A DNA stretch of 45,950 bases, taken from assembly GCA_016865505.2 (NCBI GenBank), contig AP025253.1:1-45950 (forward strand), written 5' to 3'. Positions 1 to 9,078 of this stretch are shown here, one piece after another. The translations under genes and the position numbers were made by a program. The DNA is from Bryobacterales bacterium F-183. Lineage in GTDB: Bacteria > Acidobacteriota > Terriglobia > Bryobacterales > Bryobacteraceae. A model generated the notes under the pieces. The model was given only the letters and a program-made list of their open reading frames with translations. It did not search any database and was not told the DNA's origin. The stretch's first letter is position 1; each line of letters starts with the position of its first letter.

Positions 1-172
1 TACCCCTCCGACGTACTTTCCCCCACTCTAAGGCCATGGAGCGTACTACATCACACAGTACCGGTACCGCCGTCGCATAGGACCATACCGAATGGTCAAG
101 GTATGATGAACCTAAACGCTAATCCGTCCTCGCTTCGGGACCAACCCGCATCGTTGTCACGCGTTAATTCCT
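1..172. other. Non-coding left edge with a small nested inverted repeat
   Basis: I see no convincing gene here. At 81-105 two overlapping inverted repeats are visible: GACCAT (81-86) with ATGGTC (92-97), and CATACC (84-89) with GGTATG (100-105). They lie about 70 bp upstream of the TPR lipoprotein start and could be an operator or leader hairpin. No clear Shine-Dalgarno sequence precedes the ATG at 173. Confidence 0.35.
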
Positions 173-2362
173 ATGGGTATTCGCTTTCGCCCCCAATTTT
201 TCGTTGGTTGCTCTACATACTTATTGGTTGTTTTCCTTTTTTTTACTGGGTGCAAAAGCCCCCAGGAAAAGGCAACTCGTTATATTGCCAGGGGAGATCA
301 GTTTTATAAAGTAGGGCGCCTTTCTGAAGCGGTGATTGAATATCGCAATGCCGTTCAACAAGATCCAAAGTCCGCCATTGCCCGCCATCGTTTAGGCCGT
401 ACCTATGTCGCCTATGGCAGCTTGAAATCGGCGGTCACCGAATTTAGTGAAGCTCTTCAATTAAATTCGTCGTATCAGGAAGCCCGGGTCGATCTGGCCG
501 CCGCACACATTGCGCGCAACGAACTCGACCTGGCCGAGCCTCTCATTCGCGCCACCATTGCCGCCGAACCGAATAACGCCGCCGCTCACGCCCTGCAAGG
601 CCAGTGGCTGGCCGCTACCGGCAACATGCCCGGCGCCTTCCAGGCTGTGGAAAAGGCGATTCAGCTCGCCCCCAACCGGCCGGACCTCTATCTCGTCCTC
701 GGCGGCCTGCATATGCGCAACAAGCGCCCGGCCGATGCCGAAGCCGTCTTCCGCCGCTCGGTAAAAGCCAATCCGCAATCGGCGGAAGCGCACCTGATGC
801 TCGCGCAGTTCTTCTTTACTCAGCGCCGCCCCGGCGATGCGGAAAAGCAGACCCGCGAAGGCATCGCCGCCAGCCCCAAAGACGTACCCATCCGGCTTTT
901 TCTGGCGCAAATTCTCGCCGTCACCAATCGTTTACCCGACGCCGAAAAGACGCTCCGCGAGGTCAAAGCGCTTGATCCGGAGAATCCGCAGGCGTACCGT
1001 TCGCTCGCCGTATTTCTCGAAAGCACCGGGCAATTTGATCGCGCCGTCGCCGAATATCGCGAAGTTCTAAAGGCCAAGCCGCTCGATACCGACGTACGGT
1101 ACCGGCTTGTGGAATGTCTGCTCGCCAGCAACAAGCTCGACGACGCCGAAAAAGAGAATCGCGACCTGCTCAAGACCAACGCCAAGTCCGCGCAGCCGCA
1201 CTTCAATCTGGGCCGTATCCAAATGGCCCGCCGCCAGTATGCCGAAGCGATCCTGTCGCTACAGACGGCCGCCTCGCTCGAAGGCCGCGCCGATGTGTAC
1301 TATCTGCTCGGCAATGCGCAGGTCGCCACGGGGCTCACCAAGCAGGCTCGCGACTCCTTCGCCCAGGCCCTGGAAGTCAACCCCAAGATGATCGAGGCTA
1401 CCCTCGCCATCGCCGGCCTGGCCATCGCCTCAGGTGACCGTTCGGGCGCCATCCGCCTGGCCGATTCCGCCGTCGCCGCCGCGCCCGATTCCGTACAGGC
1501 GCTGGTTACCCGTGCGCGAGTCCTGCTTGCCACCGGCGACCTCAAGCAGGGGGAAACCATCCTGCTCAACGCCCTGCAAAAAGATCCGTACTATATCCCT
1601 GGGCTCTCGCTCCTGCTCGATCTCCGCATCTCGCAAAAGCGCGCCGACGAAATGCCCCAGCGCTTTGCCCAGCTCATCCAGCAGCAGCCCAAGCGCCCCG
1701 ATCTCCGCTGGCTGAGCGCCGTCTCTTATTACGCCATTCGCGAGTTCGGCAAGGCAGAGGCGGAAGTCCGCCAGGCGCTGCAGATTGACCCGCAGATTCA
1801 GTCCGCTCACCGTCTGCTCGCCGACGTCCTGATCTCGCGCGGCGAGTTCGAACAGGCCAAGAACGAACTTCGCGCCGCGATCGCCGCCGAGCCCGCCAAC
1901 GTCGGCAATTACCTCGCCCTGGTGCAGCTCTACGAACGGGATCAGAACTGGGAAGAGATGAAGAAGCTGTACACCACGGCTCGCCAGGTGGACCCCGCTT
2001 CTCCGTTGATCGCCAACCAGCTCGCCTACCTGCTGCTCGAACACGGCGGCGACATCAACCTCGCGCTATCTCTGGCCCAGCTTGCCAAGGAAAAGATGCC
2101 GACCTCGCCGCACGTCGCCGACACCCTGGGCCTCGCCTACTTACGGCGCGGCATGAACGACCTGGCGCTGGCGCAATTCAAGGTCGCGGCTCAGATCGAC
2201 GAGCCGGTACATCAATATCATTTAGGATTGGGCTACGCCGCCAACAAGAACAATGCGGCAGCGGCGGACGCGTTTCAACGTGCGTTGTCGAGTCCGGCGT
2301 TCCAGAATGCGCCGGAAGCCAAGCTCGCGCGGGAAGCGCTGGCCAAGCTACCGAGGAACTAA
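173..2362 (+). CDS. TPR-repeat lipoprotein, PrsT-like (PEP-CTERM/EPS system)
   Basis: A 729-residue protein with a lipoprotein signal peptide: hydrophobic stretch to about residue 26 ending in the lipobox FFTGC. The rest is a long run of tetratricopeptide repeats (recurring A..H..LG, A...Y..AL..NP). Such lipoproteins (PrsT family) accompany exosortase/PEP-CTERM EPS loci and are thought to be periplasmic scaffolds in export; the exact role is unknown. It converges on the exosortase gene with a 15-bp tail overlap. A paralogue lies at 26553-28871. Oddly, its coding strand is C-rich (positions 1681-1740 contain 15 G and 24 C), the reverse of the paralogue. The start gives the signal peptide; a start slightly further in cannot be excluded. 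Confidence 0.85.
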   Translation: MGIRFRPQFFVGCSTYLLVVFLFFTGCKSPQEKATRYIARGDQFYKVGRLSEAVIEYRNAVQQDPKSAIARHRLGRTYVAYGSLKSAVTEFSEALQLNSSYQEARVDLAAAHIARNELDLAEPLIRATIAAEPNNAAAHALQGQWLAATGNMPGAFQAVEKAIQLAPNRPDLYLVLGGLHMRNKRPADAEAVFRRSVKANPQSAEAHLMLAQFFFTQRRPGDAEKQTREGIAASPKDVPIRLFLAQILAVTNRLPDAEKTLREVKALDPENPQAYRSLAVFLESTGQFDRAVAEYREVLKAKPLDTDVRYRLVECLLASNKLDDAEKENRDLLKTNAKSAQPHFNLGRIQMARRQYAEAILSLQTAASLEGRADVYYLLGNAQVATGLTKQARDSFAQALEVNPKMIEATLAIAGLAIASGDRSGAIRLADSAVAAAPDSVQALVTRARVLLATGDLKQGETILLNALQKDPYYIPGLSLLLDLRISQKRADEMPQRFAQLIQQQPKRPDLRWLSAVSYYAIREFGKAEAEVRQALQIDPQIQSAHRLLADVLISRGEFEQAKNELRAAIAAEPANVGNYLALVQLYERDQNWEEMKKLYTTARQVDPASPLIANQLAYLLLEHGGDINLALSLAQLAKEKMPTSPHVADTLGLAYLRRGMNDLALAQFKVAAQIDEPVHQYHLGLGYAANKNNAAAADAFQRALSSPAFQNAPEAKLAREALAKLPRN

Positions 2363-3253
2363 AGTCGAATTCCGCTTTCGTTCGAGGCGCTGCAACAACA
2401 GCAACGACGGCACTAAGAACGCCAGGGCCACCATCGTAAACGGCGGACCTCCGTTCTTGTGCAGCCATCCGTGCAGATATTCAGGCGACATGTAAGAGCC
2501 CAGCCAGGCGAGCGTCGAAATTCGCACGCCGTTCTTGAAGATGCCCGCCGGCACCGCCAGCAGAAAGAACAGGATTCGCGCCCACGTACTGCGCAACAAC
2601 AAGTGCGCCGCTACCGCCACGACGATAATCAACGCCGTCGTCGACCGGATGCCGCTGCACTCGCGTGCCACCTCTACATTCAGGCCCGGCATCGCAAAGT
2701 ACAAGCCCTCGCGATAGACAGACGCCCCAGTAAACCGCAGCAGGACTTCCGACACATCGGCCGAGGTCCACTGCAGCGCCACTTCCGCCCGGTGAATCCA
2801 GGATTCCGGGATCGGCGGACACGCCAGCAGTAACAGGCAGGGGAACAAGGTGGCCCGGAAGCCGCCCGGCCCGTAGCAGTACAAATAGCCGCCCACCCAC
2901 GAAACACACACCGCAAGCATCCGCCAGTACAGCTCGACGCCGCTTACCGCATAGGTCAGCACCAGATTGGTGACTACACCCAGCGCCGCCAGAATCAACC
3001 CCGGCTGATACTTCGCATAAGTCTCAGACACCAGGTCCCGTTCCTGATACAGCAGGATCAGGCAGATCACCGGCAAGGCGAGCGTGTGGTTGTAACGGTC
3101 GTCGGTCCAGCCCAGCCGGATCGCCTCAATCGTGGTCTGCGCGCACACCACGAGCGAGGACAGTACAAAGTAGACTGCCCATCGAACCGGAACCGTGTTC
3201 ATCCACGACATGAAGGAAAAGACGCTCCAGAATATCGCACTACACTCAACCAA
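2348..3253 (-). CDS. Exosortase (XrtA/EpsH-type membrane transpeptidase)
   Basis: A multi-pass membrane protein of about 301 residues. It carries the exosortase catalytic set: Cys199 in ECSGIRS, Arg244 in NGVRIS and His265 in the HGWLH segment, each next to a predicted membrane helix. Exosortases are proposed to recognise C-terminal PEP-CTERM signals, cleave them and pass the protein on towards the surface in EPS-producing bacteria. A candidate substrate is encoded at 40045-40731. The frame opens with TTG at 3253, overlapping the stop of the FemAB gene, which suggests translational coupling; ATG codons at 3211 and 3202 are alternatives. It lacks the long C-terminal EpsI-type extension of some exosortases. 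Confidence 0.9.
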   Translation of the reverse strand: MVECSAIFWSVFSFMSWMNTVPVRWAVYFVLSSLVVCAQTTIEAIRLGWTDDRYNHTLALPVICLILLYQERDLVSETYAKYQPGLILAALGVVTNLVLTYAVSGVELYWRMLAVCVSWVGGYLYCYGPGGFRATLFPCLLLLACPPIPESWIHRAEVALQWTSADVSEVLLRFTGASVYREGLYFAMPGLNVEVARECSGIRSTTALIIVVAVAAHLLLRSTWARILFFLLAVPAGIFKNGVRISTLAWLGSYMSPEYLHGWLHKNGGPPFTMVALAFLVPSLLLLQRLERKRNSTLVPR

Positions 3254-4283
3254 TATGGCGGTACAGTAGCGATCCTACCGCCGGCAACAAACTTTCCGGC
3301 AGGCTCGAAAATACGCGACGCGCCAGACTTCCGCCGCCACCACCACTACTTCCACCATCGGCAGCCGGGCTCCGCCAGTACACCACCTCGGCCCGCTCTC
3401 CGCCCAACCTTTCCTTAAACTCGATCAACCCGGCCCCCTGCAAGTCGGACCGGCCCAGGTCGAGCGCCGCCAGACCCCGCCCGATCGCCTCCCGCATCAC
3501 ATCCCAGAACAGCAGAGGCATCGCCCCTAGCGCATGGTGCCGCTCGTCCGACGCGCCGTACTTGTAGTACACGGTGTCCCGGCCCCACAACAGCATCATG
3601 GTGCCGATCGCTTCTCCGTTCGCGCGGTAGGCCACCCGCAAACTCGCCGCCTCGCCCATCTGCCGCAGCACATTCGCGAACCATACCCGCGGCGGTGGCG
3701 GATACCCATGACGTCGCCTGGTGCGTGTGAACAGCCGGTAAAACGCATCTACAGCCGCCGTATCCCCGCGCCCTTCCCGTACCTCGATCCGCTCCCGCTC
3801 GGCCCGCCGGATCTTACGCCGGATGTGATCGGCGTGCAACCGCTGGTACACCGCCGCTTCCCCGCCCCGCAGATCGACGGCATGCCGCCAAAACCTCTGG
3901 CTGACACCAAAACCTGCACCGCCGACACCACATAACGCCGGCCGCATCTCGACATACCGCAAGCGTTCGGCTTCACCGATCGCCCGCAAGCCCGCCGCCA
4001 GCTCGTCCGTACCTTCTTCGCCCAGCACGTCGCAGTAATCGGAAAACGGCAGCGACACCGCACGCCGTCCTGTCGCCCAACTCGACACCCGGCACACCGG
4101 AAGCCCGTTCCGGATCGCGCCTTCGCCCGGACCCGACGTCGTCAGTACCGACGTCCGGTAGCCATACGTTTCCTCTAGCGCCCGCAGCCAGCCCGGCGTA
4201 TGAAACACCGAACCGCCCCGCGGACCCTGCGACAAAAACGCCGCCCATCTCGGATCCCGGCCCGGCTCGATTTCGTACACCAC
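3246..4283 (-). CDS. FemAB-like/GNAT-fold protein associated with the exosortase locus
   Basis: A 345-residue soluble protein with the FemAB/GNAT layout: an N-terminal aminoacyl/acyl-transferase-like half, then a second half with AYRANGEAIGTMMLLWGRDTV and YYKYGASDERHHALGAMPLL, typical of acetyltransferase_6 domains. FemAB-like proteins next to exosortase genes are a known feature of PEP-CTERM EPS loci; their substrate is not established. A Gly/Ser-rich linker sits near residue 317. The start is GTG at 4283. The stop overlaps the exosortase start, so the two are probably one operon. It could acylate a sugar or an amino group of the polymer, but that is inference. Confidence 0.75.
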   Translation of the reverse strand: MVYEIEPGRDPRWAAFLSQGPRGGSVFHTPGWLRALEETYGYRTSVLTTSGPGEGAIRNGLPVCRVSSWATGRRAVSLPFSDYCDVLGEEGTDELAAGLRAIGEAERLRYVEMRPALCGVGGAGFGVSQRFWRHAVDLRGGEAAVYQRLHADHIRRKIRRAERERIEVREGRGDTAAVDAFYRLFTRTRRRHGYPPPPRVWFANVLRQMGEAASLRVAYRANGEAIGTMMLLWGRDTVYYKYGASDERHHALGAMPLLFWDVMREAIGRGLAALDLGRSDLQGAGLIEFKERLGGERAEVVYWRSPAADGGSSGGGGGSLARRVFSSLPESLLPAVGSLLYRHIG

Positions 4284-4301
4284 AAAATTGCGTTGCCCTC
4301 T

Positions 4302-6470
4302 TTAGGATTTGGCTGGTTCCGTCAACCGGGGCCGTTCAAACCGCTCCACCGCCAGCGAATCGAGCAGATGGAAATAAGCCGGCTTGCGCGTCTCCCACGA
4401 ATGCCGGTCCGCGTACTCGAGCCCGGCCGCCACCAGCGACGCCCGCCGCTCCGGATTCGTCAGCACTTCCACCATCGCGTCCGCCATCTCCTGCGCGTTG
4501 CCCGATGCAAAGAACTGGACCGTCGAATCGTCAAAGTAATACTGATCGATCTTGGTCCGCGACACCACCGCCGGCACGCCCTGCGACAGGAACTCCGTGA
4601 TCTTGGTGCTGTACGCCTCGTTGCCGAAGGAATCCGCGCGCTTCGGCACAATCCCTATATCGGCATTCGCCACGATGTCTGGAATCTTCTGCAGCGGTAC
4701 GCTACCTAGAAACTTCACGCGGTCGCCGATGCCCAGCCGCCGCGCCTGCTCCATCATGTTGTCGATGGTCTTGGCCCCGCCGCCACCGCCGTACAGATGC
4801 AGTTCCGCATCCGGTACCCGGTCCCGCAATAAGGCCATCGCCTCAATCGCGATCTCCAGCCCCTGATGCCACTGGAACGTGCCATGAAACAGCACGATCT
4901 TCGGACTCGCACCCGCTGGCCGCTCCCGCTCCCGGCGATAGAACAGGCCCTTATCCACGTGGTTGATAAACACCGTGCACTTCTCTGGCGTTGCCGACCG
5001 TTCGGCGATCCGGTCAAACCACAGGTGATTGGCAATAATCACGTGATCGGAAAACTTCGCCGACCACCGCTCGATCTTCTTAAGCAGCGCGACATACATC
5101 CGGTTGGCCCGGCTCTGGAACTTGTTCGAAAACAGCTCCGGCACAATGTCGTGGATATCGAGCACCACTTTGGCCCCGCACAGCTTCGGATACCAGGCCG
5201 AAAACACCATGAAATCCGGGATGTTGTGTACGTGCACCGCGTCATAGCGGATCTTCCGGTGCAGCTTCGTCAGCGCCAGCGACGACACCACCAAAAACCG
5301 CAACAACCGGTACGCATACGTCCAATGCGACTTCTCATTCCGTACCCGGTGCTGTACGGTCAACAGCCGTACGCCGTTCACCATCTTCTCGCCGAGCGGT
5401 GCATCGCCGGTTTCAATCGCCAGCACGTCCACCAGGTCGCCGCGCCCGGCCAGCGCCTCGGCATACCGCCGTACGCGATTGTCTTTCTCGTAGTCGCTAT
5501 GGGTCACCATCGCGATACGCCGGCGGCTGTTGCGTTGCCCGGCTTCCGGCAGGGACTCACGGTAATACCGCGCCACGTCCCGCGGCAAAGCATGCCAGCA
5601 CTGGTCGCCGTAGCGCTCGAGCGCATAACGCAAAAACTCTTCGTACCGCGCGGCCGGATACTCGGTCGCCGAACACGTGCCGCCTTCAAAGCGCATGTAG
5701 TCCGGATGCGTATTCAACAGCGCCATGCCGCCGTGCTCGACAATCCAATCCAGCTTCCGCTTCCAGATGTCGATGTTGTCTTCCTGCAGGACCCGGAAGA
5801 GCGTAAAATCCTGCACCAGCGTGTACGGCAGTTCGACATAGCCTTTACGTCCCGGCTCGCCATTGCCCGGCACCCAGAACGGAAAGATCGTACGCACGCC
5901 GTCCGGCTCCGGCTCAAACGGATCGGTATCAAACGTCGACGCGTCGTACTCCACTTCGAGTTCGTGCATCCACGCCAGATCATGATGCATGAACGGAGCG
6001 CGGAAGCCTACGGCATTCCACTCCCGCAGGTACCGCCGGATGCGCGCGGCCTTCTCGCCAAAGCCGGCTTTTGAGAAGAACAGCCGCCCGTCATGCTTCA
6101 GTCCATGTACGCCGACCTCGCCGCCCGCCTGCTCTACGGCCTTGCGGACGTCGGCCGGAATCGGCACGTCTTCGGGGACAAAGTTGAACGACGATCGTAC
6201 GCCGCAGCGCTGTTCGAGCTCGAGCAGCGGGCGTACACGTTCGATACCGCGGCTGCCTTCGACGTCGTGCGTGAGCACCAGCGCGAACTTCTTGCCGCCG
6301 GGCCAGCCCGGCCAATTGGGAGGCGTAGCACCAGCTAGCTGGTCAACTGGCCAGACATCTGAATGTTTCGCCAGCCGGCGCTTTGCCAGCCATTGCCTTA
6401 ATCCAATCGTCGCCGCTTGCGGTATGAGTGGCTTGACTGTGTAGTAAGCCCTGGTCTTCAGGCCAAGCAC
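4302..6470 (-). CDS. Polysaccharide deacetylase fused to a GT4 glycosyltransferase
   Basis: 722 residues in two parts. Residues about 60-300 resemble a NodB-type deacetylase: THDVEG (67-72, metal Asp69), HGLKHDG (His122 and His126), and the late THPDYM motif. Residues about 317-710 are a GT4 (GT-B fold) transferase with HVHNIPDF, the glycine-rich HLYGGGGG and the donor-site region GNEAYSTKITEFL. The protein could remove acetyl groups and add a sugar on the same lipid-linked intermediate or polymer, though the two domains would normally act on different sides of the membrane. The start is GTG at 6470, 9 bp after the kinase stop. Residues about 27-45 are encoded by an octamer repeat array (6336-6391). 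Confidence 0.82.
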   Translation of the reverse strand: MLGLKTRAYYTVKPLIPQAATIGLRQWLAKRRLAKHSDVWPVDQLAGATPPNWPGWPGGKKFALVLTHDVEGSRGIERVRPLLELEQRCGVRSSFNFVPEDVPIPADVRKAVEQAGGEVGVHGLKHDGRLFFSKAGFGEKAARIRRYLREWNAVGFRAPFMHHDLAWMHELEVEYDASTFDTDPFEPEPDGVRTIFPFWVPGNGEPGRKGYVELPYTLVQDFTLFRVLQEDNIDIWKRKLDWIVEHGGMALLNTHPDYMRFEGGTCSATEYPAARYEEFLRYALERYGDQCWHALPRDVARYYRESLPEAGQRNSRRRIAMVTHSDYEKDNRVRRYAEALAGRGDLVDVLAIETGDAPLGEKMVNGVRLLTVQHRVRNEKSHWTYAYRLLRFLVVSSLALTKLHRKIRYDAVHVHNIPDFMVFSAWYPKLCGAKVVLDIHDIVPELFSNKFQSRANRMYVALLKKIERWSAKFSDHVIIANHLWFDRIAERSATPEKCTVFINHVDKGLFYRRERERPAGASPKIVLFHGTFQWHQGLEIAIEAMALLRDRVPDAELHLYGGGGGAKTIDNMMEQARRLGIGDRVKFLGSVPLQKIPDIVANADIGIVPKRADSFGNEAYSTKITEFLSQGVPAVVSRTKIDQYYFDDSTVQFFASGNAQEMADAMVEVLTNPERRASLVAAGLEYADRHSWETRKPAYFHLLDSLAVERFERPRLTEPAKS
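6336..6391 (+). repeat. Octamer-phased repeat array inside the deacetylase/GT4 gene
   Basis: Seven consecutive 8-bp units in strict phase: TAGCTGGT, CAACTGGC, CAGACATC, TGAATGTT, TCGCCAGC, CGGCGCTT, TGCCAGCC. They belong to the degenerate family seen around the replicon core and here encode part of the N-terminus of the minus-strand gene (around LAKRRLAKHSDVW). The last three units are the least typical. Confidence 0.55.
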
Positions 6471-6479
6471 TGCGAATGT

Positions 6480-7403
6480 CTACTTCTTTGTGTGGTTGGC
6501 GTAGTAGTAGGAAGAATACTTGTAGTAGGAACGGTTGATGTCTTCCGCGCCGTTCAACACGATCGCGGCAATCCGGTTGGACCCGATCATCTGTACCGCC
6601 TCCTCCACGCTCTCGCGCGGGGTGACGTTCGATCGCACCACCAGCATCACACCATCTACAAGTTGGCAGATGGACATCGTGTCGGCCACCGGAAACACCG
6701 GCGGCGTGTCCACTACGATCCAGTCAAAGTGCGGTCGTAGGTACTCGAGCAACGATCCAAAGCCAGAGGACTGCACCAGGTCGGTCGGGTGATTTTCCGT
6801 GTTGCCGGCCTGCATCAAATACCAGCCCATCGGCTCAATGCGCCGGATGTACTGGAAGGGATCTCCGCCCGTATCCAGGCATTCGCAAACACCGGCCTGA
6901 TTCGGGATTCCCAGATTCTTGCCCACGCTCGGGCAATGCAGGTCCGCCTCTACCAGTAGGACCTTATGGCGGTTGCCATCGCTCAACACCGAGGCGGTAT
7001 TCAACGCAAGCGTCGATTTGCCGTCTTTGGGAAGCGCACTGGTAACGGCAATGGTTTCCAGCCGCGCCATGCGGCGCAACTCCCACAGGCGCATACGCAA
7101 CAACCGCATACGGTCCGCGCCCATCGACGCGCCCTTACGCAGGTTGACGATCCGGCTCGAAGGGGGCAGAATGACTCGCTCGCTCGGCAAGCCACTCAGA
7201 TCGCGGGGCGCAACCGTGGCTGGCGGAGTTGCCGGCCTGGACAACACCACACCATCCCGGCCGTAGCTTGTATCTGGCGCTCCTGCTGCCGTGGATTTCA
7301 CGTTGTCTCGAGAGAAGCTACCGGGAAATTGGGCGTTTTCGTTCTGCTCTGGAGACACATCCAGTCCATTCCACGCAGTCAGCGCCGCGTCCTTGTAATT
7401 CAT
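6480..7403 (-). CDS. Bacterial tyrosine kinase (CpsD/CapB/Wzc kinase domain)
   Basis: A 307-residue cytoplasmic P-loop protein. Walker A is in SALPKDGKST (122-131, Lys129), Walker A' in VLLVEADLHC (Asp154) and Walker B in WIVVDTPP (Asp232). The tail has a tyrosine cluster, RSYYKYSSYYYANHTKK, the usual autophosphorylation site of BY-kinases that control polymer length and export. The N-terminal 90 residues are low-complexity and lack a membrane domain, so the kinase must act with the separate Wzz-like protein encoded just upstream (7438-9003). The ATG at 7403 is preceded by a GGAAGGAAG stretch. Confidence 0.88.
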   Translation of the reverse strand: MNYKDAALTAWNGLDVSPEQNENAQFPGSFSRDNVKSTAAGAPDTSYGRDGVVLSRPATPPATVAPRDLSGLPSERVILPPSSRIVNLRKGASMGADRMRLLRMRLWELRRMARLETIAVTSALPKDGKSTLALNTASVLSDGNRHKVLLVEADLHCPSVGKNLGIPNQAGVCECLDTGGDPFQYIRRIEPMGWYLMQAGNTENHPTDLVQSSGFGSLLEYLRPHFDWIVVDTPPVFPVADTMSICQLVDGVMLVVRSNVTPRESVEEAVQMIGSNRIAAIVLNGAEDINRSYYKYSSYYYANHTKK

Positions 7404-7437
7404 TTGTCGAGTGCTCGCTTCCTTCCCGTTTTGCCCC

Positions 7438-9003
7438 TCATCCGTGAAGGAAGATATAGTATTCGGCCGCGCCTACCGCCACTAACATTATACATGCCAG
7501 TGCCATTTCGAAGATCCGCTTCCGAACCCGCGCGCCCTCCTCATTCGGCGTCGTCAGCACCGGAATACCGATCACCAACGCACCCTCAAACGCCTTCCTC
7601 ATATCGACTTCCCGCAGGAAAGTTTGATTCCGCATCTCTGCGACAAACGCCAGCAACAACCCAAGGGCCAAGCCGCCGGCAATCGACATCAGGCTGATCT
7701 TCAGCCGCTTTGGTCCGGAAGGAAACGCAGGCAGCGTAGGCGGATCCACAAGCCGGAAGTTCTGGCCCGACTGTTCCTCTTCCAAATTCGCCGACATCTG
7801 CGCCCGGAAGTACTTCAACTGTAAGTCCGAATACTCCTGCTTCAGCAGGTCGTAATCTTTCTGTACACTCTCCAGCTCATGGGCACGCACCGGCGAGGCC
7901 GCCAGCATCCCGTTCTGGTACCGGTTCAACTCATTCCGCAGCATTTCGGCGTCCTTTTCGAGGCGATCGCCTTCTGCCTGCAACGATTCCAACTGCGTCA
8001 CAGACTGCTGCAGCATCAGATCGGAGAATCCAGCCGACGGCGGCACCGGACCCTTATTCCGGATCGCCGTCACCACCGCCTGAATCGACTCCATTTCCTT
8101 GTCTTTCTTGATAATCTCCGGGTGCTTGGCCGTGTACTGCGTCAGCAACGCCGCGCGTTCCCGCTGCAGCCGTACCAGCTGCGCATTCAGATTGCCTTCA
8201 ATCTGCGCCCTCTGCTGGTTCACTCGCGACACGCCATTGGTGGCGCTCTGCAACTGCATACGCAGATCGCTCATCACGCCAAGCTTCGCCTGATGCACCG
8301 CCGGACTCTGGTCCGCCGTATTCATCTTCGCGTTCAGCACCAGCTTTTCCTGCGCGTCCAGCCGCTGCTTGGCCGCATCGAGCTGCGACTTCAGGAACGA
8401 CGTGGTCGTCTGCGCCTGGCTACCGCGCTCTTTCAGGTTGATCTCGATGAATAGAGAGGCTAGCTGTCCTAGTACCTGCTGCGACAACCGCGCATTTTCC
8501 GCCGTGTACGACAACCGGAACGCCGTGTAATCCGCTCGCGGATTCACCTGGTCCACCGGCGCCACCGCGATGCTTTCGCGCAGCTTTTCGCCCAGTTGTT
8601 CCGACGTCAGCTTTCCGCGCTCGCCCTGGTACAACCCAAACGAATCGACGATGCCGCTCAAACGCGGTACCGACAGCACTTCACGAGTCACCGCCCGGAT
8701 CATTTCCGCGCTGCTTCCCGTCGTCATCTGATCGACGTACTGTTTGGATACCTGCTGTTGAATCAAGGCAAACGTCGCCGACGACGTGTACTCGTCCGGC
8801 AAGCGAAGAACAACCGCAATGGTAATCAAAGGAACCACACAAAGCGGCGTTAGGATCCACCATCGCCGCTTCCGCAACAAGTGCAGAGCCCAAGACAGCA
8901 TTTCGCCGGCTCCGCCCTCCTCCTGCTGCTGATGAGGACGCGCAAAGCCCTCAGGCCGCCGTGTCTGTAGCGCGGTCCCTGGGTTTGAGTATGTGGACGA
9001 CAT
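7438..9003 (-). CDS. Wzz/GumC-like chain-length determinant protein
   Basis: About 521 residues. After a polar N-terminus there is a membrane helix (WWILTPLCVVPLITIAVVL), a long periplasmic region with heptad-rich coiled coil (middle third, rich in QLESL, RLEKDAEML), the proline-bearing DPPTLPAFPSGPKR segment and a second helix (ISLMSIAGGLALGLLLAFV). This is the co-polymerase architecture that sets EPS chain length with the BY-kinase. A third hydrophobic segment closes the protein (ALACIMLVAVGAAEYYIFL), which is extra relative to simple Wzz. I chose ATG at 9003 over the upstream TTG at 9027. Confidence 0.85.
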   Translation of the reverse strand: MSSTYSNPGTALQTRRPEGFARPHQQQEEGGAGEMLSWALHLLRKRRWWILTPLCVVPLITIAVVLRLPDEYTSSATFALIQQQVSKQYVDQMTTGSSAEMIRAVTREVLSVPRLSGIVDSFGLYQGERGKLTSEQLGEKLRESIAVAPVDQVNPRADYTAFRLSYTAENARLSQQVLGQLASLFIEINLKERGSQAQTTTSFLKSQLDAAKQRLDAQEKLVLNAKMNTADQSPAVHQAKLGVMSDLRMQLQSATNGVSRVNQQRAQIEGNLNAQLVRLQRERAALLTQYTAKHPEIIKKDKEMESIQAVVTAIRNKGPVPPSAGFSDLMLQQSVTQLESLQAEGDRLEKDAEMLRNELNRYQNGMLAASPVRAHELESVQKDYDLLKQEYSDLQLKYFRAQMSANLEEEQSGQNFRLVDPPTLPAFPSGPKRLKISLMSIAGGLALGLLLAFVAEMRNQTFLREVDMRKAFEGALVIGIPVLTTPNEEGARVRKRIFEMALACIMLVAVGAAEYYIFLHG

Positions 9004-9078
9004 TCTCGACTGTTTCTCTACTTCCAATGTTTTCGAACCAATAGTTCTATCGTAACCTGTGAAAATCCGGGATTCGCC

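Noticed and set aside
3246-3253. Frameshift between FemAB-like and exosortase genes
   Set aside because: The overlap is an ordinary coupled stop/start (TTG start); both proteins are complete.
4866-6074. Long plus-strand open frame opposite the deacetylase/GT4 gene
   Set aside because: Arg/His/Pro-rich shadow translation of a clear gene on the other strand, without recognisable domains.
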